Positions 8,530-16,472 of a stretch of DNA of 64,000 nucleotides are shown in pieces. Each line of letters begins with the position of its first letter. Positions within the stretch are counted from its first letter, which is position 1. The notes below the pieces were generated by a model. That model was not told the DNA's origin, ran no database searches, and worked only from the letters and a program-made list of their open reading frames with translations. Both the position numbers and the translations under genes were made by a program. Source of the DNA: JABSQH01 sp039177505. Lineage in GTDB: Bacteria; Actinomycetota; Acidimicrobiia; Acidimicrobiales; Ilumatobacteraceae. The stretch covers positions 7,374 to 71,373 of the forward strand of contig JBCDFR010000016.1 of assembly GCA_039177505.1 (NCBI GenBank). The letters run 5' to 3'.

Positions 8530-9957
8530 GTGCAGAGGAAGAAAGTGGCCGCCGCAGGCATCGCCTTGGCAATGGTGATCGCCGCTGCGTGTGACGACGA
8601 CGACGACAGCAGCGAGACGACCGCTGCGGAGTCGCCCGAGACGACCAGCGGCGATGTCGACTCGTCCGAAGAAGGCGACATGTCCGAAGAAGAAGTCGAC
8701 GACATGGCCGAGGAGGAACAAGAGGAGGCCGAGGGCAGCGGCGAAGGCGAGGCCGTCACGCTGCGCTGGCGTACCCGGCCCGACAACGAGAGCGAAGCCA
8801 ACGCGTATGCCGCCGTCAGCGACACGATCGAGGGTTCGTCCGACTCGGTGTCTCTCGAGTACGAGCCGGGCAACTCCGAGGGGTCGCCCTACCAGGACCA
8901 ACTCGTCACCGAAATCGCCAACGGCACCGCGCCGGACGTGTTCTGGATTCCGGGCACCGACATCGCCCGCTTCCAGCAGGAGGGCTTGATCCTCGACCTG
9001 TCCGACCTCGCCGAGGCCGACGGTTTCTCGACCGACGAGTTCTACCCGGAGCCGATGTTCCACCTCACGTACGACCCCGAGACCGGTGGTCCCGGCGACG
9101 TGTTGTGGGGTTTGCCGCGTGACGTCTCGACGTTCGCGATGTACCTCAACAACGACCTCATCGCCGAAGCTGGTGCCGACGATCCGCGGGCGCTCGCCGA
9201 AGCCGGCGAGTGGGACTGGGACGCGTTCGCCGAAGTGGCCGCCGCGGTCAGCGACCTCGGTGGGGAGAACACCGGGTTCGGCATGAACAGTTGGTGGGCC
9301 AACTACGGCTACTTCATCAACTCGGCCGGCGGCAGCTTCTTCAACGAAGACCGCACCGAGTGCGCCCTCGACACGTCAGAGGCGATTGCCGGTGTCACCC
9401 AGATGGTGGATGTGTACGACCAGGGTCTGGCTGTGGCCTGGGGTGAGGACGCCGAGCTGCCGTACAACGCCGGCACGGTTGGCATGTTCATCAACGGTCG
9501 CTGGGCCACGCCTGGCGCTCGCGAGAACGTCGACTTCAACTGGGACGTCGTGCAACTGCCGACCGGCCCCGGTGGCACGCAGGGCAACTGGCTGTTCTGG
9601 GGCGCGTACGTGGTCAACGCCGACACCGAGAACCCCGAAGCGGCGTGGGATCTCGTCCGAGCACTGACCTCGGCCGAGACCCAGGCGCAGATCTCCGAGC
9701 TCGGGGCGAACATCCCGAGCTTGCAGAGCGATGCTGCGACCGACGCGTTCCTCACGTTCACACCGCCGGAGAACAACCAGGCGTTCCTCAATGGCCTCAA
9801 CGACTCCCCGACTGCGGAGGGTCCGTTGTGGGATGGCGACTGGCCGCGTTACGACGAAGTGATGGGTGCCGCCATCACGTCGGTCGTCACAGGCGAGCGT
9901 TCCATCGACGACTACGCCGCCAACATCTGCTCCGAAACGGCCGTCGCCTTCGAGTGA
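8530..9957 (+). CDS. ABC transporter sugar-binding lipoprotein
   Basis: A 475-residue extracytoplasmic solute-binding protein of the MalE/UgpB cluster. The N-terminus has a lipoprotein signal with lipobox ending IAAAC; the lipidated Cys is residue 21. It is followed by an exceptionally acidic linker of about 55 residues (Asp/Glu/Ser/Thr) before the binding domain begins at VTLRWRTRPDNE. Binding-protein signatures include QDQLVTEIANGTAPDVFWI and NAGTVGMFINGRWATPG. Start GTG 8530 has a good ribosome site (GAGAGGGAG) just upstream. Two permease genes follow. No ATPase gene is in the cassette, so a shared MsiK-type ATPase encoded elsewhere is likely, as is common in actinobacteria. Confidence 0.92.
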   Translation: MQRKKVAAAGIALAMVIAAACDDDDDSSETTAAESPETTSGDVDSSEEGDMSEEEVDDMAEEEQEEAEGSGEGEAVTLRWRTRPDNESEANAYAAVSDTIEGSSDSVSLEYEPGNSEGSPYQDQLVTEIANGTAPDVFWIPGTDIARFQQEGLILDLSDLAEADGFSTDEFYPEPMFHLTYDPETGGPGDVLWGLPRDVSTFAMYLNNDLIAEAGADDPRALAEAGEWDWDAFAEVAAAVSDLGGENTGFGMNSWWANYGYFINSAGGSFFNEDRTECALDTSEAIAGVTQMVDVYDQGLAVAWGEDAELPYNAGTVGMFINGRWATPGARENVDFNWDVVQLPTGPGGTQGNWLFWGAYVVNADTENPEAAWDLVRALTSAETQAQISELGANIPSLQSDAATDAFLTFTPPENNQAFLNGLNDSPTAEGPLWDGDWPRYDEVMGAAITSVVTGERSIDDYAANICSETAVAFE

Positions 9958-10021
9958 CATGACCGTTCCCTGTGGGGTCGACGCGTCGCCGGCGTCGGCC
10001 CCACAGCGGAGCACCGGTTTC

Positions 10022-11746
10022 ATGAGTACCACCATCGAGTCGCCCGACGTCGCCTACGACGGCGGCGACACCGCACCTCCGCCGTCCTCGCCGCCGGCAC
10101 CCGCGCCACTACAGCCGCGCCTGCGCATCGTCGCTGCGTGGCATCTGCTGCTGGCCGTCGTCAGCATCGCCGCGTTGTACCTGGCGAGTCGCAGCGGCGA
10201 CGACGAGATCCCGTGGATGCCGCGCAGCGCGCTCCAGGGCTTTTTCGCCGCCACCCTCGTGGCCACCCTGGCCTGCGCCTACGGGGTGCCGGCCGGCACG
10301 CGGTGGGCGCGCACCACCTCACTCGTCGTCAACTACCTCCTCGTCGTGGTCAGCGGCGCAACGTTGCTGCATCTGTTCGATGTGTTCCGCGCCATCGGCG
10401 ACCTGGGCGAAGGGCTGAACAAGGCGTTCGTTCCTTTCCTCGTCATCTGCGTTGGGCTGCTGTGGGTGCTGATCGCCAACCAGGTCTTGTCTGAGCGGCC
10501 GTGGGTGTCGTACGCCGTTCGCCTCAAGCACGCCGGGTACGTCGTGATGTCGGTCGCTGGCGTGTGGTTCGTGATCGTCGCCGACCCGACCGGCATGATC
10601 TCGTCGTTCTTCAACGACCTCACCCGGCCACTCACGATCGCGACGGCCCTGGTCTTTGCCGCCGCCGTGTGGGTCACTCGCTTCATGTGGTCGACCGAAG
10701 TGAGTCGTCACTTCGGGACCAAGCGCTCGACGAACGAGGCGCTCACCGGGCTCGCGTTCTTGTCACCAAACCTGCTCGGGTTTCTCGCGTTCTTCGCGTT
10801 TCCACTGCTGTTCTCGCTCTTCGTCAGTCTGTTCGACTGGCGCACCACCAACACCGGCCGGGAGTTCGTCGGACTCGACAACTACATCCGCGCGCTGTCG
10901 ATCGACTTCGCCAGCACCGACCAAGGCGGCGCCGGTACCGAGGTGCTCAAGTCGGGGTACCAGGTGTTGATGAACGTCGACTGGTTCGGATTGCACCTCG
11001 TGATCGGCGCACGAGATGTCGAGTTCTGGTTGTCGATGCGCAACATCTTCATCTTCCTCGTCGTGGCCGTGCCGTTGTCGGTGCTGCCGGCGTTGGGCCT
11101 CTCCAGCATCCTGGCGTCGAAGTTGCCTGGCATGAAGATCTTCCGTGCCGTGTACTTCATCCCGTCGGTGGCCGGCGTGATCGGCGTGGCCATCGTGTGG
11201 GGGCAGATGTTCGACGGCACCATCGGCTGGATCAACTATCTGCTCGACCTGGTGGGTCTCTCCGAACCGGGTGATGGTCAAGGCTGGCTGACCGAGCGAA
11301 GTACCGCGCTGTTGTCGATGATCATCGTGTTCGGCTGGATGCAGTTCGGGTTCAACACCGTGCTGTACCTCGCCGGCCACCAGTCGATTCCCAAAGAGCT
11401 GTACGAGGCCGCCCACATCGACGGTGCGAACGCATGGCAGATCTTCTGCCGGATCACCGTGCCGCAGCTGCGCAACACGACGTTCTACGTGCTGGTCACC
11501 ACGTCGATCCTGGCATTGCAGCTGTTCGACATCGTGTGGATCTTGTCGCGACCGGAGCCGGGTGGGCCGAACAACGCCACGACCACGCCGGTGCTGGCGC
11601 TCTACGAAGAAGCGTTCACTAACAATGCGCAGGGCTACGCGTCGGCGTTGGCGTGGATCTTGTTCTTCATCATCTTCGGGTTCACGTTCCTGCAGTTCCG
11701 CCAGCAACGCAGCGGCGGCGGCGAGATCAGCGGAGGCGTGGCGTGA
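10022..11746 (+). CDS. ABC sugar permease (MalF/UgpA type) with extra N-terminal membrane domain
   Basis: A 574-residue permease, about 270 residues longer than usual. Residues 1-30 are Pro/Thr rich. About six predicted helices then precede the canonical start (for example AAWHLLLAVVSIAALYLASR and FVPFLVICVGLLWVLIANQV). The canonical MalF/UgpA part begins near residue 245 (LAFLSPNLLGFLAFFAFPLL) and ends with the EAA loop ELYEAAHIDGANAWQIFCRI. A further insertion lies after VGLDNYIRAL. ATG 10022 starts 65 bp after the binding-protein stop. The extra helices are in frame, with no sign of frameshift. The canonical half pairs with the next gene to form the channel. Confidence 0.9.
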   Translation: MSTTIESPDVAYDGGDTAPPPSSPPAPAPLQPRLRIVAAWHLLLAVVSIAALYLASRSGDDEIPWMPRSALQGFFAATLVATLACAYGVPAGTRWARTTSLVVNYLLVVVSGATLLHLFDVFRAIGDLGEGLNKAFVPFLVICVGLLWVLIANQVLSERPWVSYAVRLKHAGYVVMSVAGVWFVIVADPTGMISSFFNDLTRPLTIATALVFAAAVWVTRFMWSTEVSRHFGTKRSTNEALTGLAFLSPNLLGFLAFFAFPLLFSLFVSLFDWRTTNTGREFVGLDNYIRALSIDFASTDQGGAGTEVLKSGYQVLMNVDWFGLHLVIGARDVEFWLSMRNIFIFLVVAVPLSVLPALGLSSILASKLPGMKIFRAVYFIPSVAGVIGVAIVWGQMFDGTIGWINYLLDLVGLSEPGDGQGWLTERSTALLSMIIVFGWMQFGFNTVLYLAGHQSIPKELYEAAHIDGANAWQIFCRITVPQLRNTTFYVLVTTSILALQLFDIVWILSRPEPGGPNNATTTPVLALYEEAFTNNAQGYASALAWILFFIIFGFTFLQFRQQRSGGGEISGGVA

Positions 11747-11780
11747 GCTGCGCCGCCGGAAGCGATCGGAAGGGCGTGGG

Positions 11781-13118
11781 GTGAGTCGCCGAGCGGGTGA
11801 CGGGATGGTGCGGCCCAAGGGGGCCAAGCACACGGTGATTCGCGTGCTCACGTACGGGGTGCTCGTCGCAGTGCTGCTCGTCGTGGTGTTCCCGTTCGTC
11901 GTTGCGGTGTCGACGTCGCTCAAGAGTCCGCAGGCGATCTTCACCTATCCACCCGAGTTGATCCCGCGCGAGAACGTCACGGTGACCGCAGAAGACGCCG
12001 GGTTGGCCAACGACGTCGTCGTCGAAGAGACCGACGAGACCACCGACGAAGGTAGTTCGACCGACGACGTGTTCGGCCAGTTCCTCGAGGATGATGCGAC
12101 CGTCCAAGAGATCGCTCCCGATGAGGAGTTCGACGTGTACCGCTTCGATGACGATCCGAACCGGTACGCACTGATCGACAACGACGTCTCGGTCGCCGAG
12201 TACGTCCCGCTCGACGATCCCGATGCGCTGATTCGACAAGAGGTCGGGTTGGCCGCGGAAACCGGCGACACCGTCACCGTCGAGGGCGACGAGGAGGCCG
12301 TGTTCCTCGTCGAGAGCGACGGCACGGCCGTCGAGGCGTACCGCGGTCGGTTGACCAACGGCGGCCTGTTCGTGTCGATCGACGATCCGTCGATCGAGCG
12401 TGTCGATCTCGTCAACTTCGCCGAAGAACAGACCCAGGTCGGATTCCGATTCGAGAACTACGAAGACGTGGTCGTCGACCGCAGCCTCGGTCGTTCGCTG
12501 ACGAACACCGTGCTCGTCACGATCATGGTCGTCATCGGGCAGTTGGCCACCTCGATCCTCGGTGGCTATGCGTTGGCCCGCATCGACTTCCGTGGTCGCA
12601 ACGCGCTGTTCCTGCTGTATCTCGGGTCGGTGATGATCCCGTTCATCGTGTTGGTCATCCCGCTGTTCCAGCTGGTGCTCCAGCTCGGCTGGCTCGACAA
12701 CCTCGCGGCGCTGATCATCCCCTTCGGGTTCACGGCATATGGCACGTTCTTGATGCGCCAGTTCTTCCTCGGGATCCCCAAGGAGCTCGAAGAAGCCGCG
12801 ATCATCGACGGCGCAAGTCGCTCGCGCATCTTGTGGCGCATCATGGTGCCCCTGGCCAAGCCGGCCATCGCCTCGCTGGCGACGTTCGCCTTCCTCTACG
12901 CGTGGAACTCGTTCTTCTGGCCGCTCGTGATCATCAACTCGGGCAACGAGGACGGTCGTGTGCTGTCGCTGGCGTTGGCCACGCTCGGCGGCCGCTCGAG
13001 TACCGACATCAACCTCGTCTTTGCTGGAGCGGTCATCGCGATGACGCCGCCGATCCTCGTGTTCTTGTTTGCTCAGCGGTACTTCGTCGAGAACTCGGCG
13101 GCCAGTGGCTTGAAGTGA
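11781..13118 (+). CDS. ABC sugar permease (MalG type) with large extracytoplasmic insertion
   Basis: A 445-residue permease (the family is usually about 280). TM1 is near residues 17-39. The usual FTYPPELIPRENV segment is followed by about 150 acidic residues (about 75-225) that are not part of the family, before the canonical ENYEDVV motif and TM2 (starting near 241). The EAA loop ELEEAAIIDGASRSRILWRI and the C-terminal VENSAASGLK are normal. By MalG topology the insertion lies outside the cytoplasmic membrane, facing the binding protein. Start GTG 11781 follows a GGGGTG ribosome site; ATG 11805 is an alternative. It overlaps galT by 4 bp. Confidence 0.9.
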   Translation: MSRRAGDGMVRPKGAKHTVIRVLTYGVLVAVLLVVVFPFVVAVSTSLKSPQAIFTYPPELIPRENVTVTAEDAGLANDVVVEETDETTDEGSSTDDVFGQFLEDDATVQEIAPDEEFDVYRFDDDPNRYALIDNDVSVAEYVPLDDPDALIRQEVGLAAETGDTVTVEGDEEAVFLVESDGTAVEAYRGRLTNGGLFVSIDDPSIERVDLVNFAEEQTQVGFRFENYEDVVVDRSLGRSLTNTVLVTIMVVIGQLATSILGGYALARIDFRGRNALFLLYLGSVMIPFIVLVIPLFQLVLQLGWLDNLAALIIPFGFTAYGTFLMRQFFLGIPKELEEAAIIDGASRSRILWRIMVPLAKPAIASLATFAFLYAWNSFFWPLVIINSGNEDGRVLSLALATLGGRSSTDINLVFAGAVIAMTPPILVFLFAQRYFVENSAASGLK

Positions 13119-13969
13119 GCGCGCCACCTCGCGTGCGTGTAGACCCGACGCTGGGCACGGTCGTGCACGTCGTCGGCTCGCGGCAGAAACGACCCAATCA
13201 GCCCACCACCGGGTGTCCCTTCTGCGTCGGCGGTATCGAGGCGCCAGAGCCCTACGACGTGCGATGGTTCCCCAATCGGTGGCCGGCGATGCCCGACGAC
13301 CGATGTGAGGTGGTGTTGTACAGCCCCGATCACAACGCGACGTTCTCGTCGCTGGGGGTCGATGGCGCGCGCAAGGTGATCGATCTGTGGGGTGAGCGAA
13401 CGGCCGCACTCGGCAGTCGAGCCGACGTCGACTACGTGCTCGTGTTCGAGAATCGTGGCGCCGACGTCGGCGCCACGATTGCCCATCCGCACGGACAGAT
13501 CTACGCGTACGACCACATTCCCGCCCGCCAGGCTCGACGGCTGCACGGCGGGTGGCGGCCGGACAAGGACCCCGGCGAACGGCTCGTGATCGACCGCGAT
13601 GGCTGGATGGTCTGGGTGCCGTACGCGCCGACGTTCCCGATTGCTCTCGAGATCGCACCGTCGGAGCACGTCGCCGACGTGCCGACGATGGGTGATGTCG
13701 ACCGCACCGCGCTCGCCGGTCTCATGGTCGACGTGCTCGGTCGCCTCGACCGCTACTTCGATGCCCCCTTGCCATACATGATGTGGCTCAATCAACGACC
13801 GACGGTCGATGATGATCATGGCGACGCGTGGTTCAACATCGAGATCGTGTCGCCGTGGCGTGGTCCTGACGTCCCGCGGTTCATTGCTGCTGCTGAGGTA
13901 GCGAGCGAAGAGTTCTTCAATCCGCTGATCCCAGAAGACGTCGCCGAGCGTCTACGCGATCTCGCCTGA
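13115..13969 (+). CDS. galT: Galactose-1-phosphate uridylyltransferase-type enzyme
   Basis: A 284-residue GalT of the HIT superfamily, shorter than the E. coli enzyme (about 348). Zinc-site cysteines are in GCPFCVGG (residues 29-32). The catalytic triad motif is HPHGQ, with H124, H126 and Q128; H126 is the predicted nucleotidylated His. Start GTG 13115 overlaps the stop of the permease gene (GTGA), so it is translationally coupled. No galK or galE is nearby. A phosphorylase-released hexose-1-phosphate from an imported oligosaccharide is therefore a plausible substrate, but this is inference. Related sugar-1-phosphate nucleotidylyltransferases cannot be excluded. Confidence 0.85.
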   Translation: MSAPPRVRVDPTLGTVVHVVGSRQKRPNQPTTGCPFCVGGIEAPEPYDVRWFPNRWPAMPDDRCEVVLYSPDHNATFSSLGVDGARKVIDLWGERTAALGSRADVDYVLVFENRGADVGATIAHPHGQIYAYDHIPARQARRLHGGWRPDKDPGERLVIDRDGWMVWVPYAPTFPIALEIAPSEHVADVPTMGDVDRTALAGLMVDVLGRLDRYFDAPLPYMMWLNQRPTVDDDHGDAWFNIEIVSPWRGPDVPRFIAAAEVASEEFFNPLIPEDVAERLRDLA

Positions 13970-14017
13970 CCGAAACCGCCGTGCGGCGGCGCAATCGCAG
14001 GTTCGTCGCTGCCCGGG

Positions 14018-14641
14018 TCAGCTGACCGCGTCGAGCAGTGCGAGCATTTCGTCGGCGAAGTCTTGCGGATCGATCGACTCTTCGAAGATGCCGGTACGCA
14101 ACAGCAAGATCGCTGGGACCGCGTCGGTGAGGGTGGACAGTTGCGGGTGAGCGTCGCCGATCACGGCTCCGATCGACGGCCCGATGGTCGCCCGCAATAC
14201 CGACCGCATGACGTCGTCGACGGCTGCGCCGAGTTCCTCGTGGTGTCGTGCTGCTGCCAAGACGCCGATGAACGAACCGCCATCGACCTTGCCGCACATC
14301 TGGTCGGCCAGACCGGCGAGCAACTGGTGGAAGTCGCCACGCGGATCTCCTGACGACTCGAAGCTGTCCGGAGCGTCGTGGCGGATCGCCGCGGCGACGA
14401 GCGCTTCCTTGGTCGGCCAACGGCGATAGATGGTGGCCAGTCCAGCGCCGGCGCGGGTGGCGACATCTTGTACACGGAACCCTTCCCAACCGACCTCGTG
14501 CACGAGATCGGTGGCTGCGTCGAGGATCGCTGTCGTGCGATCGGCGTCGCGCGGCCGACCGCGGGTGGCGACCTCACCGTCCGTCACGGTGGCGATGTCA
14601 GCGCTGGCGACACCAGGGCGAGCGACATCGGTGGGCGACAT
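14018..14641 (-). CDS. TetR-family transcriptional repressor
   Basis: A 207-residue regulator. After about 30 residues of N-terminal extension comes the TetR helix-turn-helix domain (about 32-80: ILDAATDLVHEVGWEGFRV, then VATRAGAGLATIYRRWPTKE). The C-terminal ligand domain matches the TetR_C class often written as DUF/TetR_C_11. It is divergent from an MFS efflux gene, with a perfect 8-bp-arm palindrome 15 bp upstream of its own start. The likely role is drug-responsive repression of the MFS gene and itself. Confidence 0.9.
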   Translation of the reverse strand: MSPTDVARPGVASADIATVTDGEVATRGRPRDADRTTAILDAATDLVHEVGWEGFRVQDVATRAGAGLATIYRRWPTKEALVAAAIRHDAPDSFESSGDPRGDFHQLLAGLADQMCGKVDGGSFIGVLAAARHHEELGAAVDDVMRSVLRATIGPSIGAVIGDAHPQLSTLTDAVPAILLLRTGIFEESIDPQDFADEMLALLDAVS

Positions 14642-14655
14642 GCGTCACATCATAG

Positions 14656-14673
14656 CGAAAGTCTTGACTTTCG
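14656..14673. promoter_or_regulatory. Palindromic TetR operator
   Basis: A perfect inverted repeat, CGAAAGTC-TT-GACTTTCG, sits between the divergent tetR and MFS genes. It overlaps the -35 element of the MFS promoter (TTGACT at 14664-14669), so a bound dimer would block transcription. Its size and symmetry are typical for TetR operators. Confidence 0.75.
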
Positions 14674-14692
14674 GAAATCACCGTTTCATACT
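14664..14692 (+). promoter_or_regulatory. Sigma70-like promoter of the MFS gene
   Basis: The -35 TTGACT (14664-14669) and -10 CATACT (14687-14692) have the ideal 17-bp spacing. The -35 lies inside the palindromic operator. The MFS start codon is about 100 bp downstream, leaving a leader that carries two more dyads. Confidence 0.65.
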
Positions 14693-14702
14693 GAACCGGC
14701 AA

Positions 14703-14728
14703 TTACCGGAAATCGTCCTTTTCGGTAA
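14703..14728. promoter_or_regulatory. Second dyad in the tetR-MFS leader
   Basis: An inverted repeat of TTACCGGAAA with TTTTCGGTAA (9 of 10 pair) around a 6-nt spacer TCGTCC. It lies just downstream of the predicted transcription start. It could be a second repressor site or an RNA hairpin in the leader. Confidence 0.5.
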
Positions 14729-14737
14729 GTACAGATG

Positions 14738-14750
14738 CCGGATCATCCGG
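14738..14750. promoter_or_regulatory. Third dyad in the tetR-MFS leader
   Basis: A perfect odd-spaced palindrome CCGGAT-C-ATCCGG, 10 bp after the previous dyad and 46 bp before the MFS start. The function is unknown. Confidence 0.4.
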
Positions 14751-14796
14751 ACTCCCACACCGCCACCCTCAACAGCCGATCAATCCAGGAGCAGCA

Positions 14797-16359
14797 ATGC
14801 CGACCGACCTCACCCAACCCCAACGGACCGGCGTACTCGTCACGATGTGTCTGGCGTTGATCGCCGTCGTCGCATCCGTGTCGGGCCTCAACGTCGCCCT
14901 CAACGATCTCGCCGTCGACCTTGACGCCAGCACCGGTGAGGTCTTGTGGATCGTCAACGCCTACACCCTCACCCTGGCGGCACTGCTGCTCGGCATCGGC
15001 GAACTCGGCGACCGGTTCGGACGCCGGCGAGTACTGATGATCGGCCTTGCGGTCTTCGCTGTCGCCAGCGGCGCCGCTGCATTCGCCGACAGCGCTACTG
15101 CGATGATCGCCTTCCGGGCCCTCGCAGGACTCGGCGCTGCCATGATCATGCCCGCGACTCTGTCGATCATCACCTCGGTGTTTCCACCAGACGAACGTGG
15201 ACGAGCAGTGGGCATCTGGGCTGGGTTCGCGGGAGCCGGTGGCATCCTCGGACTATTCATCTCCGCAGCGATCATCGACGCCGTCACGTGGCCGTGGCTG
15301 TTCGCCTTTCCGGTGATCGTGGCCATCGCTTCGCTGATCGCCACGGCGGCGCTCGTTCCCGAGAGCCGCAACGAACACCACGACGGTTACGACGCGATCG
15401 GCACCGTGCTGTCGATTCTCGCCGTCGGCGGGGTCGTTCTGGGGATCCACGAAGGGCCCGAGGTCGGATGGAGTGAACCCATCTCCTTCGGCTCACTGGC
15501 CATCGGCGTGATCGCATCGTTGGCGTTCGTCGCCTGGGAGTGGCGCACCGCCGTGGCCCACGAGAACGGTGCATCGGTCGCACCGATCCTCGATGTCCGC
15601 ATCTTCTCCAACCGCAACCTCGCAGCCGGCTCGCTGTCGCTGGTGTTCGTATTCATGTTGGTGTTCGGCGTGTTTCTCGTCGTACTGCAATACCTCCAGG
15701 CAGTGCTCGACTATTCGGCGCTGCAAGCCGCCACTGGCCTCCTGCCGATGGCCGTCGTGATGATGGGCCTGTCACCGGCGGCGCCGCAGCTCGCCGAGCG
15801 CTTCTCGCTGCGCGCCGTCCTGGCGGTCGCCAGCGTCGGTATCACCGTCGGCTTCGTGACCCTGGCGATGGCCAGCTCCGATCCCAGCTACTGGGCAATT
15901 CTCCCCGGGCTCGTGCTGGTTGGCGCGGGCGTGGGCCTGGCGATGTCGCCATCGACCACTGCGATCACCGAGTCGTTGCCCGCCGAGAAGCAGGGCGTCG
16001 CCTCGGCGCTCAACGACACGGTGCGCGAAGTCGGTTCGGCGCTCGGGATCGCGCTCATCGGATCGCTGCTGTCGTCGGGGTACCGCTCGAGCATCGCCGA
16101 CACGGCCGAGACGCTCCCCGAGCCGCTCGCCGAACCGGTCGAGGAAGGGATCGGACAAGCACTCGCTGTTGCCGGCGAACTGGGTCCCCAGGGTGCCGAT
16201 CTCGCCGTTGCTGCTCGTGACGCCTTTCTCGACGGGTGGGCCTCCTCGATGACCGTCGCTGCGGTGTTGGCGGCGGTGACCGGGGTCGCGGCGTTCATGG
16301 TTGCTGGTCGCCGCGCCACCGGCGACGTCGAGCAGCAGCGAGTGCTCGTCGACGCCTGA
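14797..16359 (+). CDS. MFS efflux transporter, DHA2 (EmrB/QacA) type
   Basis: A 520-residue protein with about 14 predicted helices, matching the DHA2 drug:H+ antiporters. It has motif A between helices 2 and 3 (GELGDRFGRRRVLMIG), motif C-like GLGAAMIMPATLSII, and the late VASALNDTVREVGSALGIAL that is characteristic of the EmrB/QacA subgroup. AGGAG lies 6 bp before ATG 14797. It is divergent from tetR, with a shared operator region, and so is probably an inducible exporter of a toxic compound. Confidence 0.92.
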   Translation: MPTDLTQPQRTGVLVTMCLALIAVVASVSGLNVALNDLAVDLDASTGEVLWIVNAYTLTLAALLLGIGELGDRFGRRRVLMIGLAVFAVASGAAAFADSATAMIAFRALAGLGAAMIMPATLSIITSVFPPDERGRAVGIWAGFAGAGGILGLFISAAIIDAVTWPWLFAFPVIVAIASLIATAALVPESRNEHHDGYDAIGTVLSILAVGGVVLGIHEGPEVGWSEPISFGSLAIGVIASLAFVAWEWRTAVAHENGASVAPILDVRIFSNRNLAAGSLSLVFVFMLVFGVFLVVLQYLQAVLDYSALQAATGLLPMAVVMMGLSPAAPQLAERFSLRAVLAVASVGITVGFVTLAMASSDPSYWAILPGLVLVGAGVGLAMSPSTTAITESLPAEKQGVASALNDTVREVGSALGIALIGSLLSSGYRSSIADTAETLPEPLAEPVEEGIGQALAVAGELGPQGADLAVAARDAFLDGWASSMTVAAVLAAVTGVAAFMVAGRRATGDVEQQRVLVDA

Positions 16360-16374
16360 GCGGGCGCGTTCACC

Positions 16375-16411
16375 CAGTGCCCCTACCGGCCCCCCGCCGG
16401 TAGGGGCACTG
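16375..16411 (+). terminator. Strong stem-loop terminator after the MFS gene
   Basis: A 15-bp perfect stem (16375-16389 with 16397-16411, core GTGCCCCTACCGG) closes a 7-nt C-rich loop, 15 bp after the MFS stop. There is no T-tract, as is usual for actinobacterial terminators. Confidence 0.8.
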
Positions 16412-16472
16412 CCGCGTCGGCGCTCGCAGCATCGCCGACTCGGGAGGGCTGGTGACCTGACACGATGGTCGG

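Noticed and set aside
7519..9063. A 514-codon - strand frame across the DeoR and binding-protein genes
   Set aside because: It spans two clear sense genes and their spacer and has no recognisable motif.
11727..13658. A long - strand frame opposite the second permease and galT
   Set aside because: Arg/Asp/His-rich composition without domains; both sense genes are clear.
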